Shown here in pieces: positions 1 through 8,005 of a DNA stretch of 32,732 bases. A program made the position numbers and the translations under genes. The stretch comes from Sphingomonas-like bacterium B12 (GTDB taxonomy: Bacteria > Pseudomonadota > Alphaproteobacteria > Sphingomonadales > Sphingomonadaceae), in the NCBI GenBank assembly GCA_000333335.1, contig BACX01000662.1:1-32732 (forward strand). Reading direction: 5' to 3'. The notes beneath the pieces are model-generated. The model worked only from the letters and a program-made list of their open reading frames with translations, was not told the origin of the DNA and made no database searches. Numbering within the stretch: position 1 is the first letter of the stretch; each line of letters begins with the position of its first letter.

Positions 1-33
1 ATTCGAGCTCGGACCCGGGGATCCTCTAGAGTC
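1..33. other. Cloning-vector remnant (pUC-type polylinker)
   Basis: These bases match the pUC multiple cloning site in order: SacI (GAGCTC), a KpnI/SmaI region lacking one T, SmaI (CCCGGG), BamHI (GGATCC) and XbaI (TCTAGA), ending in GTC. That is the left half of the HincII site GTCGAC. Genomic sequence starts at 34 with AAC, as expected from blunt ligation into a HincII-cut vector. The missing T in GGTACC looks like a read error. This is not part of the organism's genome. Confidence 0.95.
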
Positions 34-1562
34 AACGGCCCCGAATTGCCGATGCAGGTGGTGCAGCCATAGCCAACGAGGTTGAAGCCGATCGCATCCA
101 GATCGGCCTGCAGGCCGGACTTCTCCAGATAGTCGGTCACCACCTGCGAACCGGGCGCGAGCGAAGTCTTCACCCACGGCTTCGGCTTGAGGCCGAGCGC
201 GTTGGCCTTCTGCGCGACGAGGCCGGCGGCGACCAGCACCGACGGGTTCGACGTGTTGGTGCACGACGTGATGGCGGCGATCACCACGTCGCCGTCGCCG
301 ATATCGTGGCTCTTGCCCTCGACGGGCACGCGCTTGAAGCCGTCATGCTTGTAGACGCCGGACAGGTCCGCATTGAAGGTGTCGTCCACCTCCTCCAGCA
401 CCACCTTGTCCTGCGGGCGCTTCGGGCCGGCGAGCGACGGACGGACGGTCGAGAGGTCCAGCTCCAGCGTATCGGTGAAGACCGGCTCGGCATCAGGATC
501 GAGCCACAGGCCCTGCGCCTTGGCATAGGCCTCGGTCAGCGCGATCTGGTCCTCGTCGCGGCCGGTCAGGCGCATATATTCAAGCGTCTTGTCGTCGATG
601 CCGAAAAAGCCGCAGGTGGCGCCATATTCCGGCGCCATGTTGCCCATGGTCGCCCGATCGGCGAGCGTCAGGCTGGCGAGGCCGGGGCCGAAATATTCGA
701 CGAAACGGCCGACCACGCCCTTCTTGCGCAGCATATGGGTGACGGTGAGCACCAGATCGGTGGCGGTCACGCCTTCCTGCAACTCGCCGGTGAACTTGAA
801 GCCGACCACCTCGGGGATCAGCATCGAGACCGGCTGGCCGAGCATCGCAGCCTCGGCCTCGATGCCGCCGACACCCCAGCCCAGCACGCCGAGGCCGTTG
901 ACCATCGTGGTGTGGCTGTCAGTGCCGACGCAGGTGTCCGGATAGGCGATCGTCTCGCCGGCATCGTCCTTCGATGTCCAGACCGCCTGCGCGATATGCT
1001 CGAGGTTCACCTGGTGGCAGATGCCGGTGCCCGGCGGGACGACCTTGAAGTTGTCGAGCGCCTTGCTGCCCCACTTCAGGAACTCGTAGCGCTCGGAGTT
1101 GCGCTGATATTCCAGCTCGACATTGTCCTCGAACGCCTGCGGCGTACCGAACTCGTCGACCATCACCGAGTGATCGATGACGAGGTGCACGGGCACCTGC
1201 GGATTGATCTTCTGCGCATCGCCGCCGAGGCTGTTCATCGCGTCGCGCATCGCGGCGAGATCGACCACGCAAGGCACACCGGTGAAATCCTGCATCAGCA
1301 CGCGCGCCGGGCGATACTGGATCTCGCGCTCGCTGGTCTTGTCGGTCAGCCACTGGACCATCGCCTTGATGTCCTCGACGGTGACGGTGGTGCCGTCCTC
1401 GAAGCGCAGCAAATTCTCCAGCAGCACCTTCATCGAGAAGGGAAGCTTCGAGACATCGCCGATCTGCTCGGCCGCCTTGGCGATCGAATAATAATGGATC
1501 GTCTTGCCGCCGACCTCCAGAGAGTCCCGGGTCTTGAGGGTGTCCTGTCCGATGGCGGTCAT
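34..1562 (-). CDS. acnA: Aconitate hydratase A (aconitase), 3' part cut off by vector
   Basis: Catalyses citrate to isocitrate interconversion in the TCA cycle in the cytoplasm, using a [4Fe-4S] cluster. About 509 residues are visible, against roughly 890 in the AcnA/IRP1 family. The N-terminal region reads in full, and the three cluster cysteines are present: C434 in TSCTNTSNP, and C500 and C503 in [13 protein letters not shown]. These positions match E. coli AcnA (435, 501, 504) almost exactly. A DSHTT motif and a [17 protein letters not shown] stretch are also typical. The start ATG at 1562 follows a GGAAATCCTCC leader. The frame runs straight into the polylinker at 33, so the gene was cut by cloning, not by a biological event. 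The gene upstream is divergent. Confidence 0.96.
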
Positions 1563-1827
1563 GGAGGATTTCCTTTGTGCAGGGGCGAAGAGTCGCGGGG
1601 GAGATAGCAACGGGGTGACCGTTCTGAAAGGGCGCGAGGGCTGGTGCGAATCGATCGCATTCGTGCCTTGGCGCCCGTCACCCCATCGAAAGCCGCGGTC
1701 TCGGCCAGCGTCCTCCGCGAGATGCGCGCTTTCACCAGCACGATGAAGGAGCGGTCTGCCCCGAAAGGTTGGAAACCCGCGCTCAAGCCGCTATCAGCGC
1801 CCGCAAATTCCCAGCATTGGACGCACC
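1563..1827. other. Divergent intergenic region
   Basis: This 265-base gap separates divergently read acnA and the DUF3297 gene, so it should hold both promoters. I see no convincing -35/-10 pair. A weak dyad (CGAAT, 7-base loop, ATTCG) lies at 1647-1663. A 75-codon open frame on the minus strand (1559-1786) covers most of the gap, but has no recognisable domain and reads like random high-GC translation. Confidence 0.4.
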
Positions 1828-2106
1828 ATGACCGACACGCCCCCCGATCGCCTTTCCGTCAACCCGCGCTCGCCGCTCTACGACGCGGAAGTCCTGCAGC
1901 GCGACGTCGGCATCCGCTTCAACGGTGTCGAGAAGAACAACGTCGAGGAATATTGCGTGTCGGAAGGCTGGATCAAGGTCGCCGCCGGCCGCTCGCTCGA
2001 CCGCAAGGGCAATCCGATGACGCTGAAGCTGAAGGGCGTGGTCGAGCCCTATTTCAAGCGCGCGGCGGCGGACGAAGCCGGGAGCGACGGCGGCGCGGAG
2101 GGCTGA
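1828..2106 (+). CDS. DUF3297 family protein
   Basis: A small cytoplasmic protein of 92 residues. It has the recognisable core of the DUF3297 family: LSVNPRSPLYDAEVL near the N-terminus, then GIRFNGVEKNNVEEYCVSEG, then DRKGNPMTLKLKG. The family is common in Proteobacteria and its biochemical role is unknown to me. There is no signal peptide or membrane segment. The stop TGA shares one base with the ATG of the downstream acetyltransferase (TGATG), which suggests coupled translation. The last ten or so residues are acidic, Gly/Ala-rich and probably disordered. Confidence 0.85.
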   Translation: MTDTPPDRLSVNPRSPLYDAEVLQRDVGIRFNGVEKNNVEEYCVSEGWIKVAAGRSLDRKGNPMTLKLKGVVEPYFKRAAADEAGSDGGAEG

Positions 2107-2654
2107 TGCCCTCCTTCGATTTCCAGCCGGCGCTCGAAGGCGATCTGATCGCGCTCCGGCCTGCCCTGCCGGACGATTTCGATGCCCTGTTCGCGGTGGC
2201 GTCGGATCGGGAGATCTGGGCGGTCCACCCGGCGCACGATCGCTGGCAGGAGCCGGTGTTCCGTGCCTTCCTTGATGGTGCCTTCGTCGATCAGGGGGGC
2301 CTCGTCGCCATCGAGCAAGCGAGCGGCTCGATCGTCGGCTTTTCGCGTTACTCGATGGGGCGGTGCGAGCCGGGCGAGGTCGAGATCGGCTGGACCTTCC
2401 TCCCGCGTCGCCTGTGGGGCGGCCGATACAATGCCGAGCTGAAGCGGCTGATGCTCGATCACGCCTTCCGCTTCGTGGAAACGGCGCTGTTCCGGGTGGG
2501 CGAAGACAATCTCCGATCGCGCCGCGCGATGGAGAAGATCGGCGGCCGCCTGACCGGGCGAACCGAAACGGTGATGCTGAACGGCGCGCCGGTGACGCAT
2601 GTCGTCTACGCCATCCGGCGACCAGACTGGGCCGCGCGGGCGACCGCGGGCTAA
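2106..2654 (+). CDS. GNAT family N-acetyltransferase (RimJ/RimL-like)
   Basis: A protein of 182 residues with the layout of the Acetyltransf_3 (RimJ/RimL, COG1670) branch of GNAT enzymes, which move an acetyl group from acetyl-CoA to an amine. The N-terminus has LEGDLIALRPALPDDFDALF. The middle strand has GEVEIGWTFLPRRLWGGRYN, where the Arg/Gly-rich stretch is the expected CoA pyrophosphate loop. The C-terminal part has VGEDNLRSRRAMEKIGGR, the usual N-S-R-xxMEKlG segment. The substrate cannot be told. Its ATG overlaps the DUF3297 stop by one base. Its TAA overlaps the stop of the convergent AAA ATPase gene by bases 2652-2653. Confidence 0.88.
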   Translation: MPSFDFQPALEGDLIALRPALPDDFDALFAVASDREIWAVHPAHDRWQEPVFRAFLDGAFVDQGGLVAIEQASGSIVGFSRYSMGRCEPGEVEIGWTFLPRRLWGGRYNAELKRLMLDHAFRFVETALFRVGEDNLRSRRAMEKIGGRLTGRTETVMLNGAPVTHVVYAIRRPDWAARATAG

Positions 2655-3793
2655 CGGGCCGGCCAGTCCCAAGCGGGCGCCGCCACCTCATCCACCACCG
2701 TCTCGCCGAGCCTTTTCGAGAGGCGGATGGTCTGCGTTTCCCAGCCATCCGACAAGGCCGAGACCAACGGCTCGGCATGGGAGACGACGACGATCTGCGA
2801 ACGTTGCGCGGCGAGACGGAGCAGACGGGCGAGCGGCGCGAGGAGGCTCGGGTGGAGGCTCGATTCGGGTTCGTTCAGCACCATCAACTCGGGCGGCCGG
2901 GGCGACAGCAGGGCGGCGGCGAGCAGGATGTAGCGCAGCGTGCCATCCGACAGCTCGGCCGCGCCCAGCGGGCGCAGCAGGCCGGGCTGGCGCATCTGCA
3001 GCTCGGCGCCGCCGTCGATCGTCGCGCCGTCGAAGGCATCGGCGATCGTGTCATCCAGCGCCCCACCGTCGCCGATCGCCTGGATGGTGCGGACGGCGGC
3101 GGCGATGTCCGCCCCGTCACCGGCCAGCACCGGCGTGAAGCTGCCGACCTGCGCGCGCCTCGCCGGCGCATCGCGATCGGTGCGGAGTTGGTCGTAAAAG
3201 CGCCAGCCGCGCATCCGCTCGCGCAGCGCCAGCAGTTCCAGCCCGTCCACCGGATCGGCGCAATGCGTCATCATGCTGTCGAAGCTGGACAATTGATCGA
3301 ACGACGTGCGCCATGTGCCGTCATCCTGCCGGCGGACGCGCACCATCGGCCCGCGCCGCTCGGCGATGAGATTGCGGTTGGCGAGACGGCCGCCGGTCCA
3401 CACCGCCTCCACCTTGATCTCCGGATCGTGCCCGAACGGCGAGGCTCCGGGCGTCGGCAGGCCGAGATCGATCGCATAGCCATGATCGTTGCCGGCAAAG
3501 CCGAGCCGGAGGTGGACCGGATGCTTGCGGACCGTGCCCTGAACGGGATGCTCGCCCGCCTTCATCGCGCGGCCGAACGCCTCCGGCCCCGCCCACAGCG
3601 TTGATTCGAGACCACCCTCGGCCGCGAGCGAGCGCACCACCCCGCCCTGCGCGACATCCGCCAGCAGCCGCAGGCCGCGATAGAGGCTGGACTTGCCGCT
3701 GCCGTTCGGCCCTGTGACGAGGGTCAGTTGGCCGAGCGGCAGGACGATGTCGCGCAGCGAGCGATAGCCGGCGATGGCGATGCGATCGATCAC
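2651..3793 (-). CDS. AAA family ATPase (SMC/OLD-like predicted ATPase)
   Basis: A protein of 380 residues with a RecF/SMC-like ATPase head. The Walker A motif GPNGSGKS is at about residues 28-35, after IAGYRSLRDIVLPLG. An ABC-signature-like ELSDGTLRY precedes the Walker B segment ELMVLNEPESSLHP (about 302-315), where Asn replaces the usual first Asp. A switch His follows in VVVSHAEP (about 339). This is the plan of the COG4637-type predicted ATPases; I recall LNEPE as common there, so the Asn need not mean inactivity. There is no Toprim domain, so it is not an OLD nuclease. The start is GTG at 3793. It lies 58 bases after the third exbD on the same strand and may be read through from the ton operon, without an obvious functional link. 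Confidence 0.8.
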   Translation of the reverse strand: MIDRIAIAGYRSLRDIVLPLGQLTLVTGPNGSGKSSLYRGLRLLADVAQGGVVRSLAAEGGLESTLWAGPEAFGRAMKAGEHPVQGTVRKHPVHLRLGFAGNDHGYAIDLGLPTPGASPFGHDPEIKVEAVWTGGRLANRNLIAERRGPMVRVRRQDDGTWRTSFDQLSSFDSMMTHCADPVDGLELLALRERMRGWRFYDQLRTDRDAPARRAQVGSFTPVLAGDGADIAAAVRTIQAIGDGGALDDTIADAFDGATIDGGAELQMRQPGLLRPLGAAELSDGTLRYILLAAALLSPRPPELMVLNEPESSLHPSLLAPLARLLRLAAQRSQIVVVSHAEPLVSALSDGWETQTIRLSKRLGETVVDEVAAPAWDWPAR

Positions 3794-3851
3794 GACCGGC
3801 GCCGTTCCGCGCAGAGGGGAACCGCCCCGCTTCGCAACCGCGCCGTCGCGA

Positions 3852-4274
3852 TCAGAAGGCCCCGGCGTATTGCTCGTTGCCCTCGAAGGCGAACTTGCCG
3901 ACCTGGCTCTGCTTTACGACCGCGATGATGCCGTCGACGATCGCATAGCGCGTGGCGGGATCGGGCCTCAGATGAAGCTCGGGCTCTTTCGCCTGCGTCT
4001 CGGACAGATCGATATATTGGCGAAGCGTCTTGAGGTCGGCGACCGACTGGCCGTTCCAGAACATGTGTCCGGCCGCATCGGTGGAGATCAGATTCTTGTC
4101 GGGATGCTCGATAACAGGCGTGCCGCCCGACGGGAGGTCGAGCGGCACCTTGTGCATCTGGATCGGGATCGTGAGGATGAACATGATCAGGAGAACCAGC
4201 ATGACGTCGATCAGCGGCGTCGTATTGATCTCCATCAGCGGGGACGATTCGATACTCCGAACGGAAATCGCCAT
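3852..4274 (-). CDS. exbD: ExbD/TolR family biopolymer transporter, third copy
   Basis: An inner-membrane ExbD of 140 residues, partner of ExbB and TonB in coupling the proton gradient to outer-membrane uptake. One N-terminal membrane helix carries the motor aspartate in INTTPLIDVMLVLLI (D23). A periplasmic domain follows, with STDAAGHMFWNGQ and ending SQVGKFAFEGNEQYAGAF. Two ATGs are available. The one at 4280 sits directly on the AAGGAGG ribosome binding site, so the ATG at 4274, six bases further on, is the better start. It is closely similar to the copy just upstream (4305-4745), including the C-terminal block, and looks like its tandem duplicate. It is the last ton gene of the operon. 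Confidence 0.93.
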   Translation of the reverse strand: MAISVRSIESSPLMEINTTPLIDVMLVLLIMFILTIPIQMHKVPLDLPSGGTPVIEHPDKNLISTDAAGHMFWNGQSVADLKTLRQYIDLSETQAKEPELHLRPDPATRYAIVDGIIAVVKQSQVGKFAFEGNEQYAGAF

Positions 4275-4304
4275 GTTCATCCTCCTTGACCGGGTAAGCC
4301 CGGA

Positions 4305-4745
4305 TCAGAAGGCGTTGGCGTAGCGCTCGTTGCCTTCGAAGCCGAACTTGCCGACCTGGCTCTTCTTCACGACCGCCAGGATGTTGTCGATCGTATCGTA
4401 GCGCGTTTGCGGATCCGGCAACAGATGCAGTTCCGGCTCGTCGGGCATGTTCTTCGTCAGATCGAGATACTGACGCAGAGTGACGAGACCCGCATCGCCC
4501 GCCGGAAGCGGCTGACCGTTCCAGAAGATGCTGCCGGCCGCATCCGTCGAGATGGTGTTCTTCGTCGGAAGGATCGGCGGCGGGGGCGCGTTGTTGGGAA
4601 CCGGCAGATCCAGCTTCACGGCATGGGTCTGCGGGGGAATGGTGATGATGAACATGATGAGCAGCACCAGCATGACGTCGATCAGCGGCGTCGTGTTGAT
4701 GTCCATCATGGGCTCGCCTTCGGCGGTGCCTGCAGACATTGCCAT
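4305..4745 (-). CDS. exbD: ExbD/TolR family biopolymer transporter, second copy
   Basis: A protein of 146 residues: a short cytoplasmic N-terminus, one membrane helix with the conserved Asp (D23 in INTTPLIDVMLVLLI), a proline-rich stalk (NNAPPPPILP), then a periplasmic domain with STDAAGSIFWNGQPL and a terminal SQVGKFGFEGNERYANAF. It is paralogous to the downstream copy and more distant from the first copy. GGAG sits eight bases before the ATG at 4745. It lies 36 bases after the first exbD and 30 bases before the ATG of the third, so all are probably on one transcript. Its likely role is an alternative or additional stator subunit with ExbB. Confidence 0.94.
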   Translation of the reverse strand: MAMSAGTAEGEPMMDINTTPLIDVMLVLLIMFIITIPPQTHAVKLDLPVPNNAPPPPILPTKNTISTDAAGSIFWNGQPLPAGDAGLVTLRQYLDLTKNMPDEPELHLLPDPQTRYDTIDNILAVVKKSQVGKFGFEGNERYANAF

Positions 4746-4781
4746 CGCAATTACTCCAAAATCTTGTTCAGGCCGCCGAAA

Positions 4782-5261
4782 TTACGGTCCGCCCGGCGTT
4801 TCGGGCTGCGAGATGAAGCCGACCTTCAGGAAGCCCGCCTGCGACAGCGTCGAGACGACACCGCCGATGCACTTGTACGGCGTGTTCTGGTCGCCGCGGA
4901 TGTGCGCTTCCGGCAGGGTATCCGGGGTGACGTTCTGGACGCCGCCCTGCTTGTCGATCTCGAACTTCAGCTTCTTCACGGCGCGATCGAGCAGCGACTT
5001 GGAGTCGACCTTCTCGATACCCCAGTAGACCTGGCAGTTGCCGGCCGCGTCGGCCTTCACCGACAGGTTGACGTTCTCGGGCTTGGTGACCGTCGGCTCG
5101 TTGCGCACCGTCGGCAGCTTGAGCGGGATGGTCTGCAGCACGACCGGAACGGTGATCAGGAAGATGATCAGGAGCACCAGCATGACGTCGACGAGCGGCG
5201 TCGTGTTGATGTCCGAGATGGGCGTGTCATCGCCACCTTCGCCGCCTACACTCATGGACAT
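4782..5261 (-). CDS. exbD: ExbD/TolR family biopolymer transporter, first copy
   Basis: A protein of 159 residues with the classic ExbD form. The helix includes D25 in DINTTPLVDVMLVLLIIF, at the same number as the essential Asp25 of E. coli ExbD. The periplasmic domain contains NLSVKADAAGNCQVYWG and a HIRGDQNTPYKCIGGVV segment with two cysteines (N-C-Q and K-C-I) absent from the other two copies. These could form a disulfide in the periplasm. The start at 5261 (ATGTCCATGAGT) is preceded by AGGA; the ATG six bases later is also possible. It is separated from exbB by 97 bases containing a strong hairpin. Confidence 0.94.
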   Translation of the reverse strand: MSMSVGGEGGDDTPISDINTTPLVDVMLVLLIIFLITVPVVLQTIPLKLPTVRNEPTVTKPENVNLSVKADAAGNCQVYWGIEKVDSKSLLDRAVKKLKFEIDKQGGVQNVTPDTLPEAHIRGDQNTPYKCIGGVVSTLSQAGFLKVGFISQPETPGGP

Positions 5262-5294
5262 CGGAATTCGGTCCTATCTATTATTTGCGGTGGA

Positions 5295-5321
5295 GGCGGG
5301 CCGAGGCCCGCTCGGGCCGCC
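5295..5321 (-). promoter_or_regulatory. Intercistronic hairpin between exbB and the first exbD
   Basis: The arms GGCGGGCCGAG (5295-5305) and CTCGGGCCGCC (5311-5321) pair over 11 bases with one mismatch around a 5-base loop. There is no T tract, so it is not a standard terminator. Placed between exbB and exbD, it could cause partial termination or protect the upstream mRNA, which would favour ExbB over ExbD. The pairing is seen directly; the function is inference. Confidence 0.5.
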
Positions 5322-5358
5322 GCCGCACCTGGGGGCACGGCGACGGCTTTCACCGAAA

Positions 5359-6126
5359 TCAGGCCTTGGTGGTCGACACGCCCGAGGCGGTCGCCGCGAC
5401 CTTCGGCTGAGCAGCCTTGGTCAGGCCGTAGGAAGGACGCACCGCGCCACCCGACACCATGTAGCCATGGACGTCGTTGGCGAACGCCACGAGGCCTTCC
5501 ATGATCACCTTGTTGCGACGCAGCAGCCAGTTGTAGGCGAGCACGGCCGGAACGGCGGTGACGAGGCCGAGCGCGGTCATGATCAGAGCTTCACCGACCG
5601 GGCCGGCGACCTTGTCGATCGAGGCCGAGCCCGAAGCGCCGATGGCGATCAGCGCGCGGTAGATGCCGACCACGGTGCCGAACAGACCGACGAACGGAGC
5701 GACCGAGCCGACCGTCGCGAGGAACGGCAGGCCGCCCGAGAGCTTGGCGCCGATCGAGGCGGTCGAGCGCGCGATCGAGTTGTTGATCCACTCGTGCTGG
5801 TCGATCGGATCCTTCAGCTTGTCGTGCTGGTCCTCGGCGAGCAGGCCGTCGTCGACGATCTGGCGGTAGGCCGAGTTCTTCTCGAGCTTGGTGGCTGCGT
5901 CGCGCAGGTTCGGCGCGGACCAGAAGCCGGCGCGGACCTTCTTCGCCTGGCCGATGATCTTCTGCTGCTCCCACCACTTCGAGAGGAGGATGAAGAGCGA
6001 GATGAACAGCGAGCCCACGAGCAGGATGAACACGGTCCAGCTGATCACGCCACCCTGATTGAGGGCGTTCCAGAGGCCGTACTGTTCTGCGGCGGAGGCA
6101 CCGGCGGCGGTGGTGGGGGTCGTCAT
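5359..6126 (-). CDS. exbB: ExbB/TolQ/MotA family proton channel protein
   Basis: An inner-membrane ExbB of 255 residues that forms the pentameric proton channel around ExbD and energises TonB. There are three membrane segments: about 28-50 (WTVFILLVGSLFISLFILL), 135-160 (FLATVGSVAPFVGLFGTVVG) and 181-201 (LIMTALGLVTAVPAVLAYNW). The GEA just before the third helix (E179) corresponds to the conserved channel glutamate region. A long cytoplasmic loop of about 85 residues lies between helices 1 and 2, as usual. The start ATG at 6126 follows AAGGAACC at modest spacing. It lies downstream of tonB in the same operon, and the C-terminal tail is low in complexity. Confidence 0.95.
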   Translation of the reverse strand: MTTPTTAAGASAAEQYGLWNALNQGGVISWTVFILLVGSLFISLFILLSKWWEQQKIIGQAKKVRAGFWSAPNLRDAATKLEKNSAYRQIVDDGLLAEDQHDKLKDPIDQHEWINNSIARSTASIGAKLSGGLPFLATVGSVAPFVGLFGTVVGIYRALIAIGASGSASIDKVAGPVGEALIMTALGLVTAVPAVLAYNWLLRRNKVIMEGLVAFANDVHGYMVSGGAVRPSYGLTKAAQPKVAATASGVSTTKA

Positions 6127-6176
6127 GGTCGTCGGTTCCTTGGTCAGAATGTCTGTTTCATGTGTCTGGGAACGAC

Positions 6177-6199
6177 GGGAGGCGCGGGTCGCGCCCCCC
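6177..6199 (-). promoter_or_regulatory. Intercistronic hairpin between tonB and exbB
   Basis: GGGAGGCGCG (6177-6186) and CGCGCCCCCC (6190-6199) pair with one mismatch around a 3-base loop, just after the tonB stop. There is no T tract. It resembles the hairpin in the next gap, so the operon may use such structures to set relative mRNA levels. The function is inferred. Confidence 0.45.
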
Positions 6200-6210
6200 G
6201 GTTGCCCGGC

Positions 6211-6873
6211 TTAGTCTTTCGGAATCTGCCAGCGCACCGCGCTGGAATAGGTGCTCGCCATGCCGTTGCCGGCGGCGTCCTTGGCCGGGCTGAAGCGCGC
6301 GCGGCGCGGCAGCAGGCGGCAGGCCGTCTGGTCGAGATCGGGGAAACCGCTCGACGAGGTCACCGTGCAGTTGGTGACGCGGCCGTCCGGTCCGACATCC
6401 AGCTTGAAGCCGGTGACACCGGCCTCGTTGTTGCGGAGGGCGCCCGGCGGATAATCATCCGGCGTCACCCAGTCACCCGGATTGCCCCTGGCCTTCACAC
6501 CCACAGCCTCGCTGGGCTTGGGCGGCGGAGGCGGCGGCGAGGGGGCGACCGGTGCCTGCGGGATGATCACGGGGGGAGCCTTCGGCGCCGTGATGATCGT
6601 CGGGGCCACGACCGGCGGGGTCACCACCGGCGGGGGCGCCACGATCGGCGGCGATTCGACCTTCGGGGTCTCCTTGGGCGGGGGCGGCGGCTTTTTGGGC
6701 GGCGGCGGCGGCGGGGATTTGATGTCGATCACGTTCAGCTTGGTGGCCACCTTTTTATAGGCGTCGTATGCCAGACCGTTGACGAACGCGTAGCCGACTG
6801 CGCCGAGAACGATCGCGGAAATAACCGCTGAGACCGTTTTCTGACCGCTTTGATTCTGGTCGACGTAAGCCAT
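6211..6873 (-). CDS. tonB: TonB energy transducer
   Basis: A TonB of 220 residues that spans the periplasm and passes energy from ExbB/ExbD to TonB-dependent outer-membrane receptors. It has an N-terminal membrane anchor at about 12-33, a long Pro-rich spacer at about 53-125 (PPPPPPKKPPPPPKETP and later PSPPPPPPKP), and a C-terminal TonB domain containing DYPPGALRNNEAGVTGF and ending WQIPKD. Sphingomonad TonBs typically begin MAY, which favours the ATG at 6873 over the one at 6915. Neither has a strong ribosome binding site. It is first in the minus-strand operon tonB-exbB-exbD-exbD-exbD. No clear Fur box is visible upstream. Confidence 0.93.
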   Translation of the reverse strand: MAYVDQNQSGQKTVSAVISAIVLGAVGYAFVNGLAYDAYKKVATKLNVIDIKSPPPPPPKKPPPPPKETPKVESPPIVAPPPVVTPPVVAPTIITAPKAPPVIIPQAPVAPSPPPPPPKPSEAVGVKARGNPGDWVTPDDYPPGALRNNEAGVTGFKLDVGPDGRVTNCTVTSSSGFPDLDQTACRLLPRRARFSPAKDAAGNGMASTYSSAVRWQIPKD

Positions 6874-6933
6874 TAAAGAGAGCCACTCCGTGCTGGGGCG
6901 AATAGGCTGCGGCATGACAGCGGAAGTCAGTCA

Positions 6934-6951
6934 CCCGCGAAAAATCGCGGG
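6934..6951 (-). promoter_or_regulatory. Perfect hairpin upstream of tonB
   Basis: CCCGCGA (6934-6940), loop AAAA, TCGCGGG (6945-6951): a perfect 7-base stem, 61-78 bases before the tonB start. It lies in the 277-base divergent gap between tonB and the gene at 7151. An AT-richer stretch at about 7000-7035 is the likeliest place for promoters. The hairpin could be in the mRNA leader or an operator; there is no T tract, so a terminator is unlikely. Confidence 0.4.
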
Positions 6952-7150
6952 CCATCTGACCCCCCTTGCCGTCACTTCATGCTATTCAGCGTTCGTTTTG
7001 ATGTCCATCCCTTACATATACGATTGGGTAATGTTTGGCCCGTGACCGGTTTTCGGGACGGCTAAAGCCTTGAATCGGGCCGCGCATGACGGCAGGGAAA
7101 ATGACCATGCGCATCCCGCCGGATGCTGTCGAAAGGAAGGACGAAAGCCG

Positions 7151-8005
7151 ATGAGACCTGCAACGAAGACCGGCCCGGCGCTCCTTCTTGCTGCGCTTTT
7201 CTTCGCAAGCGCAGCATCGGCGCAATCCAATACTCCCCCCGTTTCTCCGCCGCAGATCGGATATGCCGACTTGGCCGATCTCGCATTTGCGGGACAGATT
7301 GCGGTGATCGTCACGGTGCGTGATACGGTGCATCTGAAGGACGCCGATGCGACCGGCGTCGCACCCGGTTTCGCACGCTTCTACATCGAGGGTGACGTGA
7401 ACGCGCTGATCGCCGGCCAGGGCGGCGTCCCCGCCAGCGTCTCGTGGATCGCAGACGTGCCGATGACCTCCGCGAATCGCCTGCCCAAGCTCAAGAAGGC
7501 GAAGCTGATTCTCCTCGCCCGGCCGGTGCAGGGGAAGCCGGGGATGCTCCAGCTCGTTGCCAAGACCGCGCAGCTGACCTGGACGCCGGACCTCGAACAG
7601 CGGCTTCGTACCATCCTGACACAGGCGAACGGCCCGTCCGCTCCGCCGGTGGTGACGGGCGTCGGCCACGCCTTCCACGTCGCGGGCAGCATTCCGGGCG
7701 AAGGCGAGACGCAGATCTTCCTCAAGACGGCGGACAACCGGCCGGTCTCGCTCAACATCCAGCGCCACCCCGGCGAGGATCCCCGCTGGACGGTCTCGCT
7801 CGGCGAGATCGTCGACGATGCGGCGGCCGCGCCGCAGAAGGATACGCTACTCTGGTATCGCCTCGCCTGCGCGCTGCCCGCGCAGCTGCCCGCCGATGCG
7901 GTCGCCGATCAGGCACCGGACGACGCGACCGCCGCGCAGGCGGACTACAAGCTGGTGCTGGACGGTCTCGGCGCCTGCGGGCGGACGACCGGGCCGGCGA
8001 GCTAG
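7151..8005 (+). CDS. Secreted hypothetical protein with signal peptide
   Basis: A protein of 284 residues that I do not recognise as a named family. The N-terminus is a clear Sec signal peptide: basic RPATKT, hydrophobic LLLAALFFASAASA, then a cleavage site near AQS. The mature part is soluble, with alternating beta-type segments (IAVIVTVRD, ASVSWIADVPM, AKLILLARPV, LQLVAKTAQLTW) and a late LACALPAQLP. The mature protein has two cysteines near the C-terminus (in RLACALP and GACGRT) that could pair. The start at 7151 follows GGAAGGACG; an upstream in-frame ATG at 7070 would bury the signal peptide and is rejected. It is convergent with the folB-SDR operon, and its stop at 8005 overlaps that operon's last four bases. 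Confidence 0.82.
   Translation: MRPATKTGPALLLAALFFASAASAQSNTPPVSPPQIGYADLADLAFAGQIAVIVTVRDTVHLKDADATGVAPGFARFYIEGDVNALIAGQGGVPASVSWIADVPMTSANRLPKLKKAKLILLARPVQGKPGMLQLVAKTAQLTWTPDLEQRLRTILTQANGPSAPPVVTGVGHAFHVAGSIPGEGETQIFLKTADNRPVSLNIQRHPGEDPRWTVSLGEIVDDAAAAPQKDTLLWYRLACALPAQLPADAVADQAPDDATAAQADYKLVLDGLGACGRTTGPAS

Noticed and set aside
1559-1786. Small minus-strand frame in the acnA upstream region
   Set aside because: It covers the expected promoter area, has no ribosome binding site and no family-like sequence.
5038-6831. Open frame of 597 codons on the plus strand across exbD, exbB and tonB
   Set aside because: It runs antisense to three well-supported genes and their gaps. The Gly-rich stretch is the reverse of the TonB proline-rich spacer.
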